DNA of 64,000 nucleotides from Eopsaltria australis (GCA_034509425.1 JAVTVJ010000520.1:620001-684000), one strand, 5' to 3'. Positions 11,601 to 24,106 are shown, counted from the first letter of the stretch. The notes: generated by a model from the sequence alone, not told the origin. Made by a program: numbers and translations.

Positions 11601-12047
11601 CGATGCCTTAGGATTTTAACTTTTATATTTTTCCTCTATTTGTAACCCTGCAGTTCTTTAGTGTAGAACTCTAAACTCCATCTCCAGGGTCAGCTGCTGC
11701 TCTCCCATTTTGGCCAGACACAACAATTCCTCTCCAGGCCTGGCAATCAAGGACACCCCCCAGCCTTAGGCCCCAAAAAGTATAAACAAAAATGAGCTGG
11801 GGGGAGCAAACTTGGGGTAAATTACTTCATTAGCTGAAGCTATAATTGGAAGATGAACCCTCAATATGCAAATGGACCAAACTTCTAAAAGTGTGAAAAT
11901 CTGTGACCCATTGTCCATTTCGGGCGTAGGCCCTGGGGGGGCTTAATCTGCCCTAACTGTACCTGAAGGCCCTTCAATAAATAGAACTGCTTTTTATTTT
12001 CTTAATTTTCTCTGGCCTCTGTTCTTAGGTAGTCCAAAAAGGCATCA
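11601..12047 (+). mobile_element. Solo LTR, family A (divergent subfamily A3)
   Basis: A 447-bp LTR that starts CGATGCC (expected TGATGCC, one change) and ends GGCATCA. The flanks AATC and AATG match at three of four bases, a decayed target duplication. It has an AATAAA signal near 11976 and an intact ATGCAAAT octamer near 11866. The 5' third differs from most family A copies and matches the truncated copy at 40668. No coding sequence is associated. Confidence 0.85.
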
Positions 12048-12515
12048 AATGTGTCAGGGGCCCTCGGGGCAGAGACCATCCTCCATCCCTTCCCACCCAG
12101 GAGATGCTGCCTCGATGCCTTTGGTCCTGTCTGACAGGTCTGGGCCCGCAGAACTTTGTTCTCACCTTGATTGGCTTTCAGAGCTTATTCCCGATTATGT
12201 CAATCTCCTCAGGAAAAGCTGTTTTCTTGCTTGTTTGTGCGTCTACACCCTGCTTTGGCAAGGCAGGAGCTGCTGAGAGTCAGTGCAGATGGGGGAGTGC
12301 GGTGTGTCCTGGCACGGGGCCCTGAGGGGTTCTGTGGCTGAGAAAGGGGACAGAGAACCTGCAGAGCCAGACCTGGTGTGGGGAGAGCTGCTGGAACCCA
12401 CCGGCACCGGGACAGGAGCTGGGCTGCAGCCTCTGCAGGGAGGGGATTGCTCCAGCACTGAGGGCTGGAACAGGCTGGGCCTTGCACTCAGGCAGGGGGG
12501 CTCCCAGAGGTGGAG
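12048..12515. other. Single-copy GC-rich DNA
   Basis: Nothing recognised between the LTR and the minisatellite. Overlapping short open frames on both strands are judged spurious. Confidence 0.5.
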
Positions 12516-13082
12516 TGTCCCCACTCAGGGCCTGTGACCCCACTCAGGTCCTCTGACCCCACTCAGGGCCTCAGTGACCCCACTCAGGGCCACAGTGACC
12601 CCACTCAGGGCCTGTGACCCCATTGAGGGCCTGTGATCCCACTCAGGACCTCAATGACCCCACTCAGGGCCTGTGGCCCCACTCAGGGCCACAGTGACCC
12701 CACTCAGGGCCTGTGATCCCACTCAGGGCCTGTGACCCCACTCAGGTCCTGTGACCCCACTCAGGGCCTGTGGCCCCACTCAGGGCCTGTGACCCCACTC
12801 AGGGCCTCAATGACCCCACTCAGGGCCTGTGACCCCACTCAGGGCCTGTGGCCCCACTAGGGGCCTGTGTCCCCACTCAGGGCCTGTGGCCCCACTCAGG
12901 GCCTCAATGACCCCACTCAGGGCCTGTGTCCCCACTCAGGGCCTCAATGACCCCACTCAGGGCCTGTGACCCCACTCAGGGCCACAGTGACCCCACTCAG
13001 GGCCTGTGACCCCACACAGGGCCTGTGGCCCCACTCAAGGCCACAGTGACCCCACTCAGGGCCTGTGACCCCACTCAAGACC
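12516..13082. repeat. 19/21-bp minisatellite, about 29 copies
   Basis: About 29 units with the core CCCCACTCAGGGCC followed by one of three tails: TGTGA or a close variant (19-bp unit), TCAATGA, or ACAGTGA (21-bp units). The tails are interspersed rather than blocked, so the array has changed by repeated local duplication and conversion. Open frames through it are artefacts. Confidence 0.93.
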
Positions 13083-13439
13083 TCAGCTCCCACGGGGTGT
13101 GACAGCCAGAATCGAGCATCCCGTGGGTGGTGGGGCAGGGGCACAGCCTGTGGGGTACAGGATGCCCAAGAACATCCCCTGCTGCACCAGGGTTTGGGGA
13201 TGGCTCCACTGAAGTGGGAGCAAAGTCCTTGTGGGGCCAGGAGAAGGGACGAGCTCATGGCACTGTCACCATTGGCACAGGACAAGGGGCAGAGCCCCTC
13301 TGAGTCCGGCAGACCCCAAAACATGAGGGCACGTTCAGTGAGCTGGGAGGAGATCAGATCTGTGTACCCCCCTTCCTCCTTCCCTTCTGCCTCCATCTCA
13401 GCTCTGCAAGGGTTAAAAGGCAGATATTGCCTTTCTGCT
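13083..13439. other. Single-copy DNA
   Basis: GC-rich single-copy DNA with no recognised gene; short open frames cross it on both strands. Confidence 0.45.
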
Positions 13440-13765
13440 CAGTGAACCAAGTGATAGGATTGCAGTTAATGGTAATTTGAACATGTTTGGTCAACTAGAA
13501 ATACATAACTAGATTGAAACATGAAAATGCCCTACGAATTTATACAACTGATGCATTTGAATGCGCTCAGCTGTTAACTTCATTGCAAGAAGGATGGGAG
13601 AAATAATTTGCAACAGCCCACACATTTTTTATTGAACCTTTGCAAATGGGAATAATGTATCAAACATATCTCTGTGTCTGCCTCACACCTACAGACAGCA
13701 GCGCTGCTCACGTATGAGTCAGCTGCAGCTCGCGATCTGATAGCAGAGGTTCGCAGATACAAAAG
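13440..13765. promoter_or_regulatory. Candidate regulatory block with AP-1 and E-box sites
   Basis: AT-rich, repeat-free DNA ending in a compact motif group. TGAGTCA, an exact AP-1 site, lies at 13715-13721 and overlaps the E-box CAGCTG at 13720-13725. Several TTTGCAAAT/TTGCAA-type cores occur upstream, for example near 13640. It looks like enhancer DNA, but this rests on motifs alone. Confidence 0.28.
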
Positions 13766-16700
13766 ATCTCTCTCTCATCTGACCTTGTTCCTTTGATAGC
13801 TGGAGCTCTCCCAGCAGCTGTGGGCACACAGACACCGCCTGCTTCCCCTCCTTCCTGCCTAAGTCAGGGACCTGACTCTCAAGTTTAACTTTGAGCTGCA
13901 CAATGACCATCAGGCCACCCTGCTCAGCCATTCTGTCGCTCAGAGAAGACTCTGCCGGTGTCACGACCACCTGAAGAACAAAGGATCTCAAACCTCCTCC
14001 CCACTTGTACCTGCCAGCAATCCCAGCTGGATGCAGTCTCTTTTTTCTAAGAAATGCATCGAAGAAATGGAAGCCATGGCTGCCTATTCCCCAGCCTCCA
14101 AGGAAGGAGGTGGGAGCAGCTCGAGCTGGGATCCCACATGGAAATTCATTCCTATGCAGAGCTGGAGGTACTGGCTGGGATGCTGCTGCCAGGAATTGTT
14201 CCTGGTACGGTTTTTCAGACCTTTCATCCCATCCTGTCCCATCAGGTATCTCTTGTTCCCTGCTGGGTGTTTTTCCTGCCACTTGTCACATGCCCTGGGA
14301 GGGAGATGGAGCTCTTGGATGGTCCATCAGAACAGCCTTCACCTGTGGGTCCAAGAAGGACAGAGAGAAGATGGAATTGAGGCACGTGGTGAAGCTGGGG
14401 CTCAGCATCCCCCTTGTTCATCAGCTTGAGAAGCTGCAACTCAATGAGTTGCCAATAAATGCTCCAGCTCTCCATATTTCGACTTCAACATTTTCTCCTC
14501 TCATCTTGTTAGAGGGTGTAATTTATGTTGTGTGTGTCCATTTACCAGCCATTATATCCTAAATGAAAGAAGAGACGAAACATATTCTCTATTTAAAGCT
14601 TCCAAAATAGGCCTGATTAATATGTCCAATTGATTGTTCAGCTGCTCTACTTGCTAATCTGCAAAAACTAATTAGACAAGTGGGAAACCAAAATACTGGG
14701 TCGTTTCCATTGTGTGCTAATGAATGTTCTTCGGTTTAGCAAATGTTTTGTTTCTACCATGGAAAAAGAATAACACTGGAGATGGATCTGGCTGCCATAG
14801 AGAGAAAGCTGCACCACCAGTCAGATCCATAATTGATAAGTCTGAGTAGACTGGCCTACAAAAAATAAGTATTGCCTCTCTAGGAAGCTTGTGTTTGGGA
14901 CCAGACTGCAAACAAGATTTCTGGGTTGAATCTATTAAAAGAAGTGGCACTTTAATCAGATTTTCAAGCTCACAGCTCTTCTTGCCCTCTCACATCCTCA
15001 CCTCGGCTAATAAACCCTTTTTGCCCCAAAGGTGCCTTTCTGAAAGAGTCCTACAGATACTTCAGATATTCTGGAAAGATCCTCTCCTTCCCTCTAGAAT
15101 TCTCTCAGAGATTGCTGCTTTCAATTCCCCATTTGCAATTTGCTGCTGAATAAGTGAATTCGCTCTTGGTGTTGCAATTTGGAGTGCCTGCACATCGCAT
15201 CCTTAATTGTTCCAATTACTAACGAGGCTGCTGGGAGCCATGTGAGCTCAGGCCTTTGCTACCTTAAAACGGGCACCTAAAAACAGGGACGCTAAAAATG
15301 GATAATTCAGGTCAGAATGAGAAGCAGAGAAAGCCGTGCAGGATGTGGGGAGGAATTCGTCTGCAACCCGGCAGCCAGGAGAAGCCAAGAGCTCATCTCC
15401 AAGTTTCAGCAAGCCGAGGAGAGGTAGTTGAGATGCAAATGTATGCACTTTGTAAATAACCCTTTTACTGCAGGTTAAAAGCCAGTTTCTGGAATTACAT
15501 ACAGAGGAGACAATTAGAGCAACTCACAGTCTGTGACTCGCCTCAGATCAGCACGTGTGGCTCAGCTCAGCCCTGATCAGCTTGATCCTCTCCTGTTTGA
15601 TCTGGAACTTACACAATGAATATCTAATGCCTGCGTGCTCAGTACCCAGGACTCCTTAAACTGAATAACTGATTCCATTAAAAGGGCATTAGCTCTGTAC
15701 GCTCATAATTAATCTCCTCGAGAGAACTAATAGTTCAAAAGACTCGCATGGAGCAAGGACATTTTACATCTCACAGCTCGTTTTTCCTAATTGATTAATT
15801 TAAAGCGATCTCTAGAGCCACGTTCTGTGGCACAGAATCTCTTCACCCCACACACGGGGGGGAAAATAAATAGCCAGCAGCTGTACCACATTCCTCAGGT
15901 CCTGGCAAAGCTGTGTGGAGTCAAGGAAAGATATTCAGGAGCCTGAGCCTGCAGCGCTCAGGGACAGCTCGGAGCAGCAGCCCCTTCCTTTCATCCCGCA
16001 GCTCTGCTCCATCCCCTGGTGCTCCCCTGCAGTATTTCAAAACTGAGAGAGCTCTTTAAATATCCTCTCTGCCGACCTCTGCCCTTTTCCAGGCACGTTC
16101 TGGAGAGGAAGGAATCTTGGCTTCAGACACAGCACAGCCAAGGCTGTGGCAAGGAGAAGGCAAAGGTGACAGCTCTCGCCTGTGTCAGCTCTGCAGCACC
16201 TGCCTGCAGTGGCTCCTTCATAGCCATGACGTTCTCAGTGAACATCTTGTTCTTTCCCCACTGCCAAGCCATGGAAGGCTCTGGCGCACCTGGCAGCCTG
16301 CAGTGTCCCATCTCCCTGGGGCTGGGTATTGCCAGGACACTGGACATTGCAGGGATGCTGGATGCTGCCAGGATGCTGCTGGGATTCAGGCTGCCCTGCT
16401 CTCATGTTCTGCTTTTGTTTCAACCAGGGAATCCAGCACTGCATTAGTTTGGTCATTTGCCAACCGTGTGAGGAGTGAAGCACATCAGCAGATGCTTTTC
16501 CAGAGTATCCCAGCACCAGGGATGCCAGCAGAAGGATGAGCCACCCCAGGGCAGCAGGGCTGCTGTCCCACGTTGTCCCTGACCATTGGGCAGGACACTT
16601 CTTCCTGTGGCCACCCAAGGCACAGTGGATTTGTGCCCACGCCGCAGGGCTTGGGGGCAGGGAAGGCAAGCAGGGAGAAGGGGCAGCATGCCATAGCCTC

Positions 16701-17608
16701 GGGATGCTGCTCCAGTGTCTGCCATGCCTAGGGCTGGAGCTCAGGAATGTTGGAAAGCCAAAGGGCTGTCTCCTTCACAGGAGGCGATGATTTCCTGGAA
16801 GGCACTGGTGTCACCTGGAGATGCCACAGGAAAAATGACCCACAGGAGAAGGTAGTGGAGGGGGAAGCTCGGGGCTAAACTCCCGTTCACTGAACAGCAC
16901 CTCGCTGCACCTCCTGCTCCTCACAGAGCACTCTTCTATCACAGCTCTGTGCAGCTGATTATATCAATTACTTCTCAGAACACGGTTTTGATCCCAATAT
17001 GCTTCACTGGATCAGTAAATAGTGCTCTCAGAGAAAAATGGCCTCTTTTTACAACTGGCAAAACGCTGTGGCTGCTGCTGAGAGAAGCTGCCCAGCACGT
17101 GTGGTACAGCAGACACGAGAAATAACTAACCATGAGAATCATCAGCTAAACTGAAAACCAGAATGTTTGCTGCTGGAACCAAATATCCCTGTAGTGTTCA
17201 GCCATGGCTGATCCTTGGAGGACTCACAGCACTGGGTGTTGCCATCATGCCCATTATTTGATTAACTTCTTATAATCCCAATTAAGCAAGGAGTTGTTTT
17301 TCTAAATAGTGAAGCCACAGAAAAGACAAAAACAACAAACCCAGATCTTGAAAGGAGTCTTTGCTGCTCAGGAGATGCTGACATGGTGTTGTAGCAGAAT
17401 CTGCTGGATCCTGAGGGGATCCCCTGATGGAAGCTGGGGCTGGGGATGCTGCTTAACTAGGAAGGACTCAGATACTGCAAAACAGCCCCAAAACAGGCTG
17501 GCTAAAAGCATCAACTGCCCCTGCACTGGCTCTTGGATCAAGAGTGAATAGCGATGGAGTGCCCTACACAAGACCCTCTGGACTTGCAGCATGGCCAATC
17601 TGCTGCTG
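13766..17608. other. Single-copy non-coding DNA with AT-rich blocks
   Basis: No gene recognised. Overlapping frames of 185 and 187 aa on opposite strands near 13719-14562 show no domain and exclude each other as evidence. AT-rich homeodomain-core-rich stretches at 14540-14720 and 15640-15830 could be regulatory. No mobile element was identified. Confidence 0.45.
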
Positions 17609-17900
17609 CACCTTCCAAACCTTCACTGCACCTTCCCAACCTCCTGCTGCACCTTCCAAACCTTCACTGCACCTTCCCAACGTCCTGCTGCACCTTCCCA
17701 ACCTCCTGCTGCACCTTCCAAACCTTCACTGCACCTGCCCAACCTCCTGCTGCACCTTCCAACCTCCCCTGCACCTGCCCAACGTCCTGCTGCACCTTCC
17801 CAAACTCCCCTGCACCTGCCCAACGTCCTGCTGCATCTGCCCAACCTCCACTGCATCTGCCCAACCTTCTCCTGCTCCTGCCCAACCTCCTGCCACCTCC
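17609..17900. repeat. About 20/21-bp minisatellite with dimer structure
   Basis: Roughly 14 units alternate between CACCTTCCAAACCTTCACTG (20 bp) and CACCTTCCCAACCTCCTGCTG-like (21 bp) forms, giving a higher-order period near 41 bp on the left. The pattern decays to the right. Strand composition is strongly skewed: pyrimidine-rich on the plus strand. Confidence 0.9.
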
Positions 17901-19041
17901 ACAAAGGTTTTACATATAGGTTTACCAAGGTTTTACAAATAGGGCATTTGAAGAAAAGTTTGAGCATAGTGGAAAAGAGTGTTTTGCCTTGAGAGCCACA
18001 GTGCCTGTCTGGCTGCAGTGCTGGTGCTATTTATGTCTTGTTGACTGTTGCATCTTTGGCAGAGCTCCACGTGCTGGTCTCAGAACCAGGGTTTAGTTCC
18101 AAGCTGAAGCTGTTTTCATTCTGCCCATGCAATCTCTAATGGGGCTATTCCCATTCCACAGCGGGGCTGAGCAGTGGCACTGATATTGCCATGAGTCCTG
18201 TCTGTGTGCCAAGCCCTGGAGGAAAATCTAGATCACACCTGAAATGGTCCCACAGGGACTGGTGCCCCCTGGCACCAACATCACAGAAAGGCAGAGGCAC
18301 AGGAAACCACCTTTCTCATAAATAAGAAGTGTTTCAGTTGAAACCAAATGATACATTCTGCTCAGAACCAGGTACCAGCTGACCACGCTTACAAACACCC
18401 CAAATTTCCAGTAGTACCCAAAGAAAAGACAGCCTCCAATAGCTGCTGCAAATGCTACATAATGATTTCCCGTTATTTAATTCTCTGAGAGGTTTGATAG
18501 CTTTCCATAAGTCAAGGTTTATTTGCCTTCCCCTGAATGTCACACATAATTCTTGTGGAAATGTTTATTTGCCTAATGCAACTTTTAGTGTCCAGGTTAT
18601 TTATTCCTTCCATTTGTCAGCTAAAAGAAAGCCCCCCCTTAGCCTCCAGCCTGATTACTTACAGTAATGTGGTGGCTCAGGCTCTTTCATCTTCTCAGTG
18701 TGACTGAAATGCATTTACAGCTGAATGGATTATCACAAAAAAAATCTAATTTTAAAAAGTATACTACGTTTTAATACACTTTGCATTGCACATAAGTAAT
18801 CTGGGAGCTAAAACCTAATCAGAAACTTCTATTTTGTTAACTGCGAGGATTAACCAATAAAGGGGACATAAACGGGGAATCTCAGAATGACGGAACTACC
18901 AGGTTTTCATCTCTATTATTTATGTGAGAAATCCCCATGAGGCCTCGCTCATCACACCTCATTGTGGATGTACAGGTACCCAGACCAGTGTGGCCCCAAG
19001 TTCATCCGGGAGCTGAAAGCTGCTCCACAGCCCAGCATCTT
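17901..19041. other. Single-copy DNA, AT-rich to the right
   Basis: Begins with a small duplication of an AAGGTTTTACA-type segment (17904-17943). The rest is single-copy with no gene recognised. 18680-18940 is AT-rich and could be regulatory. Confidence 0.45.
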
Positions 19042-19176
19042 TCCCAATATCCCAACATCCCGACATCCCAACATCCCGACATCCCAACATCCCAACATCC
19101 CAACATCCCGACATTCCAACATCTCAACATCCCAACATCCCAACATCTCAACATCCCAACATCCCGACATCCTGAC
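19042..19176. repeat. 9-bp minisatellite (CATCCCAAC), about 15 copies
   Basis: Tandem nonamers of CATCCCAAC, with CATCCCGAC and CATCTCAAC variants. The pattern starts loosely around 19033. Open frames with Pro-Thr-Ser-type repeats on both strands are by-products, since 9 is a multiple of 3. Confidence 0.93.
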
Positions 19177-19342
19177 CTGGCTGCCGTCCCCAGGGCTGCC
19201 TCTGCCACTTCCTCGGGCTTTCCACCAGATGTGCAAAGGCCCTTTCCAGGTGACAGCAGCTTGTCCTGCTCTCCTCTTCCTCCTTCCCACATTCCCCAGA
19301 CTGGAGGGTCCATCACAGCCCATGTTCTGCAGTGTTTTCCCA
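19177..19342. other. Short single-copy spacer
   Basis: Nothing recognised between the minisatellite and the CR1 copy. Confidence 0.4.
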
Positions 19343-19665
19343 TTCACAGAATCCCAGAATTGCTGAGGCCAGAAAAGATCTCCAAGACCAACGGATCCAA
19401 TCTTTGGCCAAACCCCACCTTGTCAACCAGCCCAGAGCACTGAGTGCCACGTTCAGTTGTTCCTTGGACACCTCCAGGGATGGAGACTTTCCCTCCCTGG
19501 AGATCAGCCCCTTCCAAGGCCTGACCATAGTTTCCATTAAAAAATTCCTCCTGATGTCCAACCTGAACCTCCCCTGGAGCAGCTTGGGGCTGTTTCCTCA
19601 CATCCTCTTGCTGGTTGCCTGGGAGGAGACTGAACCCCACCTGGCTACAACCTCTTTTCTAGAGC
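19343..19665 (-). mobile_element. CR1 LINE fragment, 3' end, minus strand
   Basis: On the plus strand this starts with ACAGAATCCCAGAATT (reverse of the CR1 tail) and continues with CACCTCCAGGGATGGAGACT, AACCTGAACCTCCCCTGG and CCTGGGAGGAGACTGAACCC, all standard landmarks of the reversed CR1 3' region. It is truncated near 19665. No coding capacity remains. Confidence 0.92.
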
Positions 19666-19830
19666 TGGAGAGCCCAAACTCACCAGAGGAGCCCATGGGG
19701 GGCCAGTGGGGCTTTGCAGGCACTCCCTGTCCCACAGGAGCACACAGCCCACCCTGCTCAGGAGCCCCATCACCCCTCGACCTCCAGAACACAGAGCTGG
19801 GAAGGAAAAAAAATGAGAAATAATCATGCT
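19666..19830. other. Single-copy spacer
   Basis: Nothing recognised. Confidence 0.4.
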
Positions 19831-20020
19831 AGAAGAAATTACTGTATGTCAAAAATAATACTTTGCCCCCGGACTTTCTGCTCCCACTGAAAATGAATCA
19901 TCTTTCGGCATTAAGCAGCCGCAGCTTTGTTATTAACAATCAATAGCATTACAATACACCTAAAACTTGACTAAATGCAATTACGGCACATCAAAGAATA
20001 TTACAGCTTAAGGGGCTTCA
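19831..20020. promoter_or_regulatory. Candidate regulatory block with paired SOX-like sites
   Basis: AT-rich, repeat-free DNA. CTTTGTTATTAACAAT at 19925-19940 has two SOX-type cores facing each other (CTTTGTT and AACAAT), the layout bound by SOX dimers. Homeodomain cores surround it. Function is inference. Confidence 0.28.
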
Positions 20021-22747
20021 AAGACTTCTCAGCAAGGATCCTGAATCCCTGGCCTTGGCTCCCTGCACCCAGATGGAGGGAGAAGTCACCTTCATCAGTG
20101 GGACAGAAAGCTGGTGCTGGGTGATGCTCAGTGACACATCCAGGGGCACCAGGGGGATGGACGGGGTCACAGGAGCCAAAGAACCATCCCGCTGGTGTCT
20201 CATGGCCTGGGGAGATTCATTTAGAGTCCAGCACCGTGAAGTTAATTCAGTGCAAAACAACAATTAGCATTACAAGGCCTCCTGGGACTCAGCAAAAAGG
20301 AGCCTGAGGAAATGATAGAGTGAGGCCTCACCGTGCTGGGCTGGTTGTGGCCTCACTGCCACACGCACCTCTGCTGCTACTGGACACGGAGAGGGTGATT
20401 TGGGATTGGGAATGATCTGCCTGTGGGATTGTTTGCATGTGGTATTTGTGGTGCATTAAAAACTGCAACTTAGTGCTCAGTGTGAGAACGAATTCGACTC
20501 CACACGCAAGCCGTCACCTGTGCTGAGAGGTGTGAAAAAATTATGAGCTGCATTGTATGGAAACTACAAGTAGTGCTTACTGCCAGGAATAAACACAGGC
20601 ATTTGAGCTGGGAAGTTGAAATTAAGTTGTATACAAAACGCGGATTTATTTGGTGCGTTTGCGAGGAGCTGGCAGATTGTACAGATTCACCCATGGAAAT
20701 CAAGGCTCCTGTCCATCATTCATAAAAATAATCACATCTATTACCTGCCTCGCCTACGGCTCCCAGGTATTTGTACATCCAACCCTGTCTGCCCCTTCCT
20801 GAGCTGGATTTAAAAGCCCAGAGGGCAGAACCAGCACAGTGGTTGGCCACTGTGCCCTTCATTTATGAGACCTTGGGGCTGCTGCCTCAAGACGATGCCG
20901 CTGAAACACTTTCAGGCTGGCAGGTGCATCCTGCTGAGCACCCCCAGCATCCTGCTCAGCACCTCAGCCCCTCCAGCCCAGCCCAAGGAGCAGCCTGGGC
21001 TCCTTCCTCTTCTTCCTTCTGCCCTATTGCCTGCAGCAGCAAACAGAGCAGTTTGTGTCCTGTTTGCTGCCTGTGCTCTTAATGCAACAGCACAGGGGGA
21101 GAGATGTTTCCTATTTTTAGCCTTGCACTGTATGGAGTGTTTTCTTCTGGATGAGCTGTCACAGCACCTACTGCTCGCCGTGCCAGGTCTGCTCACACCA
21201 GGGACACCTGGGCACAGCAGAGCTCCTGCGGGGACACGAGGGGCTCAGCTGGGCCAAGGTACCCTCTGGCAGTGAAGGGGCCAGCTCCCAGCAGCTGCAG
21301 CTTGTGCTTGTGATGCCATTCCCACTGCTGGGAACAGCTATTTCTGCAGGGAAAGAAAAGACAAAAGCAACGCCTGAAACCTCTGAAGACTGACTGGTCT
21401 TTCTGCAGAAGCCTGCAGTTCTTCCTGCCAGCTGCCTGCTTTTCCCCAGAAAGGACAGGAACAGTTTTCCCTGAACACTGTTTTTGCCATGTCCAGGCTC
21501 AGCCTCTGAGAGTCTGTCACCCACACCAGAGCTGTGCCTGCTCCCAGGTCCTCCTGCACTCCTGACATCCCGGTGATCTGCAGGTGGAGAGCAAATAGAC
21601 CCTTCGGTACCACATCCCAGCCTGTCACTGCTCCCTGTCACCCCGGGGGCAGGAGCAAAACAACTCACAGCAGCCTGGGAAAACGCAAAGGGCACCTCCC
21701 CTCTCCTCTGCAATCCCCGATGGGCTCCTTGAGGCTCAGTTTAGGGGAGCCATGGAGTGGTCAGCAGGGTCCTGGGGTGATGGCCACGGCACCTTCTCTG
21801 AGCCTTGGGGGCTGCCTGGGCTTACAGATCTGATCCCTTGGAACTTCGCAAAAAAATTCAGTCTTTTCCAGTCAGCTTCAGACCTGAGAGAAATTATCTG
21901 GTGTGACTCACCAGCACGGGCGGGGGCTCTCCTTCCCTCCCTTCCCAATGACTGTTATTATGACCAGCGAAATGGTCCTTCAGAAGGATCTGCCACTTCT
22001 AACACACAGTTAATTGCTCTTGCAGCTGGAGGAGGAAGGTCACAGCGCTGAGGGTTTCCAGGATCTGCTCCTTCTAATAATTCATTACCGTAGGTGGGAG
22101 GAATCTCGGTGCGCTCCAGAAAATCCCACTCAGGTCCCTGCACCAGCCGTGGCCCCCAGAGCTGCCCACACCCGAGGGGAATCTGCTGGTAACTCACTCC
22201 ACATTTGCATTCCCTGAAATTCTGGGAGTGAATCCAGCGAGGACAGAACCCCAGAGCTACCAGAGCAGAGCAGCATGAAGATCTCTGCTGTTTCTCACTG
22301 AAAGCACAGGGAAGAGAACCCACTTGTAGAAATCTCATTATTTTGATTTAAAATATTCCATTGCAGCTGGTCTGTCATAAAGGAATGCTTAGAATCATTT
22401 TTAAAATCAGAGTTGCTTTTTTTCATGCCACAAACACGCGGGGAATACGATGTGAACGTCCTGGGTTTGCTGTAATAGGGAAATTGCTGAAATCAATCAA
22501 CCAGTGGGAAATACGAGATCCAGGGGGGATCTGCAGGTTGTCTAATGGAAAGCATTAGTATTTTAAAAATAACTGTTAAAAATGTACCAACTTAAGCATT
22601 AAAATTGCTTTTATTAACACACATCATGCTGGCATGTTTTAACATGGGTTGTTGGTTTGAGAAACCCTCCTGAGCCCGGAGCTCACACTGCTGGGGGGTT
22701 TTGCTGTGCATCAGGATCAGGGAAGAACTGGGGAGGGAAGTTATTGG
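20021..22747. other. Single-copy non-coding DNA
   Basis: No gene or repeat recognised. A 181-aa minus-strand frame (21168-21713) is opposed by a plus-strand frame and shows no domain. 22330-22640 is AT-rich. Confidence 0.5.
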
Positions 22748-23202
22748 TGTCAGGAAAATTAATCCACAAACACCAGAGGTTTGTGTCCAAAAAGGAGACA
22801 GAGGAGTCCTGGAACTTTATTTGAATAAAGGGAGAGGCCATGGGGCATTTCCCATGGGGTCTCTCAAATTTTTGGAGGATGCAGCCTCCTTTTTATCCCA
22901 ATTTCCCAGCCACTTTTCCCTCTCTATTTCCCCATTGCCTGAGGCACTTGAGAGGTACAGACTTCCCAAATCACCTAGTAGACACCCCCTTTCTAATATA
23001 TGCCCCCACTTTTTCCTTGTGTCTCTGTTCTTTTTCTTTAAATCCAGAGATTCAGCACAGTCTTGAGTGAGTACCAGTCTGTGCCAATCAGTGGAATTCC
23101 TATGGAATTTATGGTTCTCCCCATTGCTTCTGTCACCTCCCCAGATCTGGCCTTATCAGGCCCACAGCTTATTTGTAAAACCCCTCCTTCTCATTCCTTT
23201 CA
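22748..23202 (-). mobile_element. Solo LTR, family D
   Basis: A 455-bp element whose plus-strand ends are TG (22748) and CA (23202). TTGG flanks both sides (22744-22747 and 23203-23206), an exact 4-bp target duplication. In the minus-strand sense it runs TGAAAG... to ...CTGACA, with an AATAAA signal near its 3' end. It is the inverted partner of the copy at 26417-26943. No retroviral coding sequence adjoins it. Confidence 0.85.
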
Positions 23203-24015
23203 TTGGGCATCCAGACGATTTGAAAACAAGATAGAGCAGGGCTTTGGGAACCTGAAGAAGAGCCTGGCCAGAAACGTTGTCCCCTGCTGTCCCCGTGTCA
23301 CCCAGGTGGGCCAGCAGCAGTGGCTGGGGAGGGACGAGCCAGCTCACCCCCGCCTCAGCTATTTTAAAGCACCGACCTGCAAACAAGGGGAAGGAGGATT
23401 TGCAGAGGGGCTACTGTGTAATTAAACTTTAAACATTCAAAACTAAAATTATATCTTCCCTTTATTGAAAACAGGCATTTAAGAGCTCACAGTCCTGGAA
23501 GCATTGCAAGGGTAATGGCAGCCACTCATTAGAGCAGACAAAGGAAGCGCGGGCTCTAATTTGTCTTTAGTCAACTGTCTTGGGCTTGAAGGCCGTGGGG
23601 CTGGGGAGGAATGCTTCTGAAGTAATGAAAAAATTAAAGGGCTTCTAAAATTAAGCGAAATGATTTTACCTCTGATGCAGGAGGTTGATCTAAATATAAA
23701 CAGAAAGAAAGAAAACTCTCGGCTACTTATATAAAGCACTAGAGAAAAAAAAAATCTTAAGAAGTGATCTTTGCACTATTTTCTAATTTTTATTACATAA
23801 TCAAAATTACAAAATTGATGAAAATTTTCTTTCTCTTCCTCGGTTTTTATTAATTTGCCATAAGTATTTTATTTCAGACCTATATTCTTGACCATTTACC
23901 TGTTACCCAAACAGCCCAGTGAAATGGTGTCACTTGGCAGTACCTTCTAATAATTCAATCTTCCTAAGAACATTCATGTTGTAGTTTTTGATTGATCCTA
24001 AAGGTAAAAGAGACA
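23203..24015. other. Single-copy DNA, AT-rich from 23400
   Basis: No gene recognised. The AT-rich part 23420-23990 carries many ATTA-type cores and could be regulatory; no clear composite site was noted. Confidence 0.45.
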
Positions 24016-24106
24016 CTCCCATCCCATCCTATCCCATCCCATCCCATCCCATCCCATCCCATCCCATCCCATCCCATCCCATCCCATCCCATCCCATCCC
24101 ATCCCA
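24016..24106. repeat. (CATCC)n microsatellite, about 18 copies
   Basis: Almost perfect pentanucleotide tandem, with a single T change near 24030. Confidence 0.97.
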
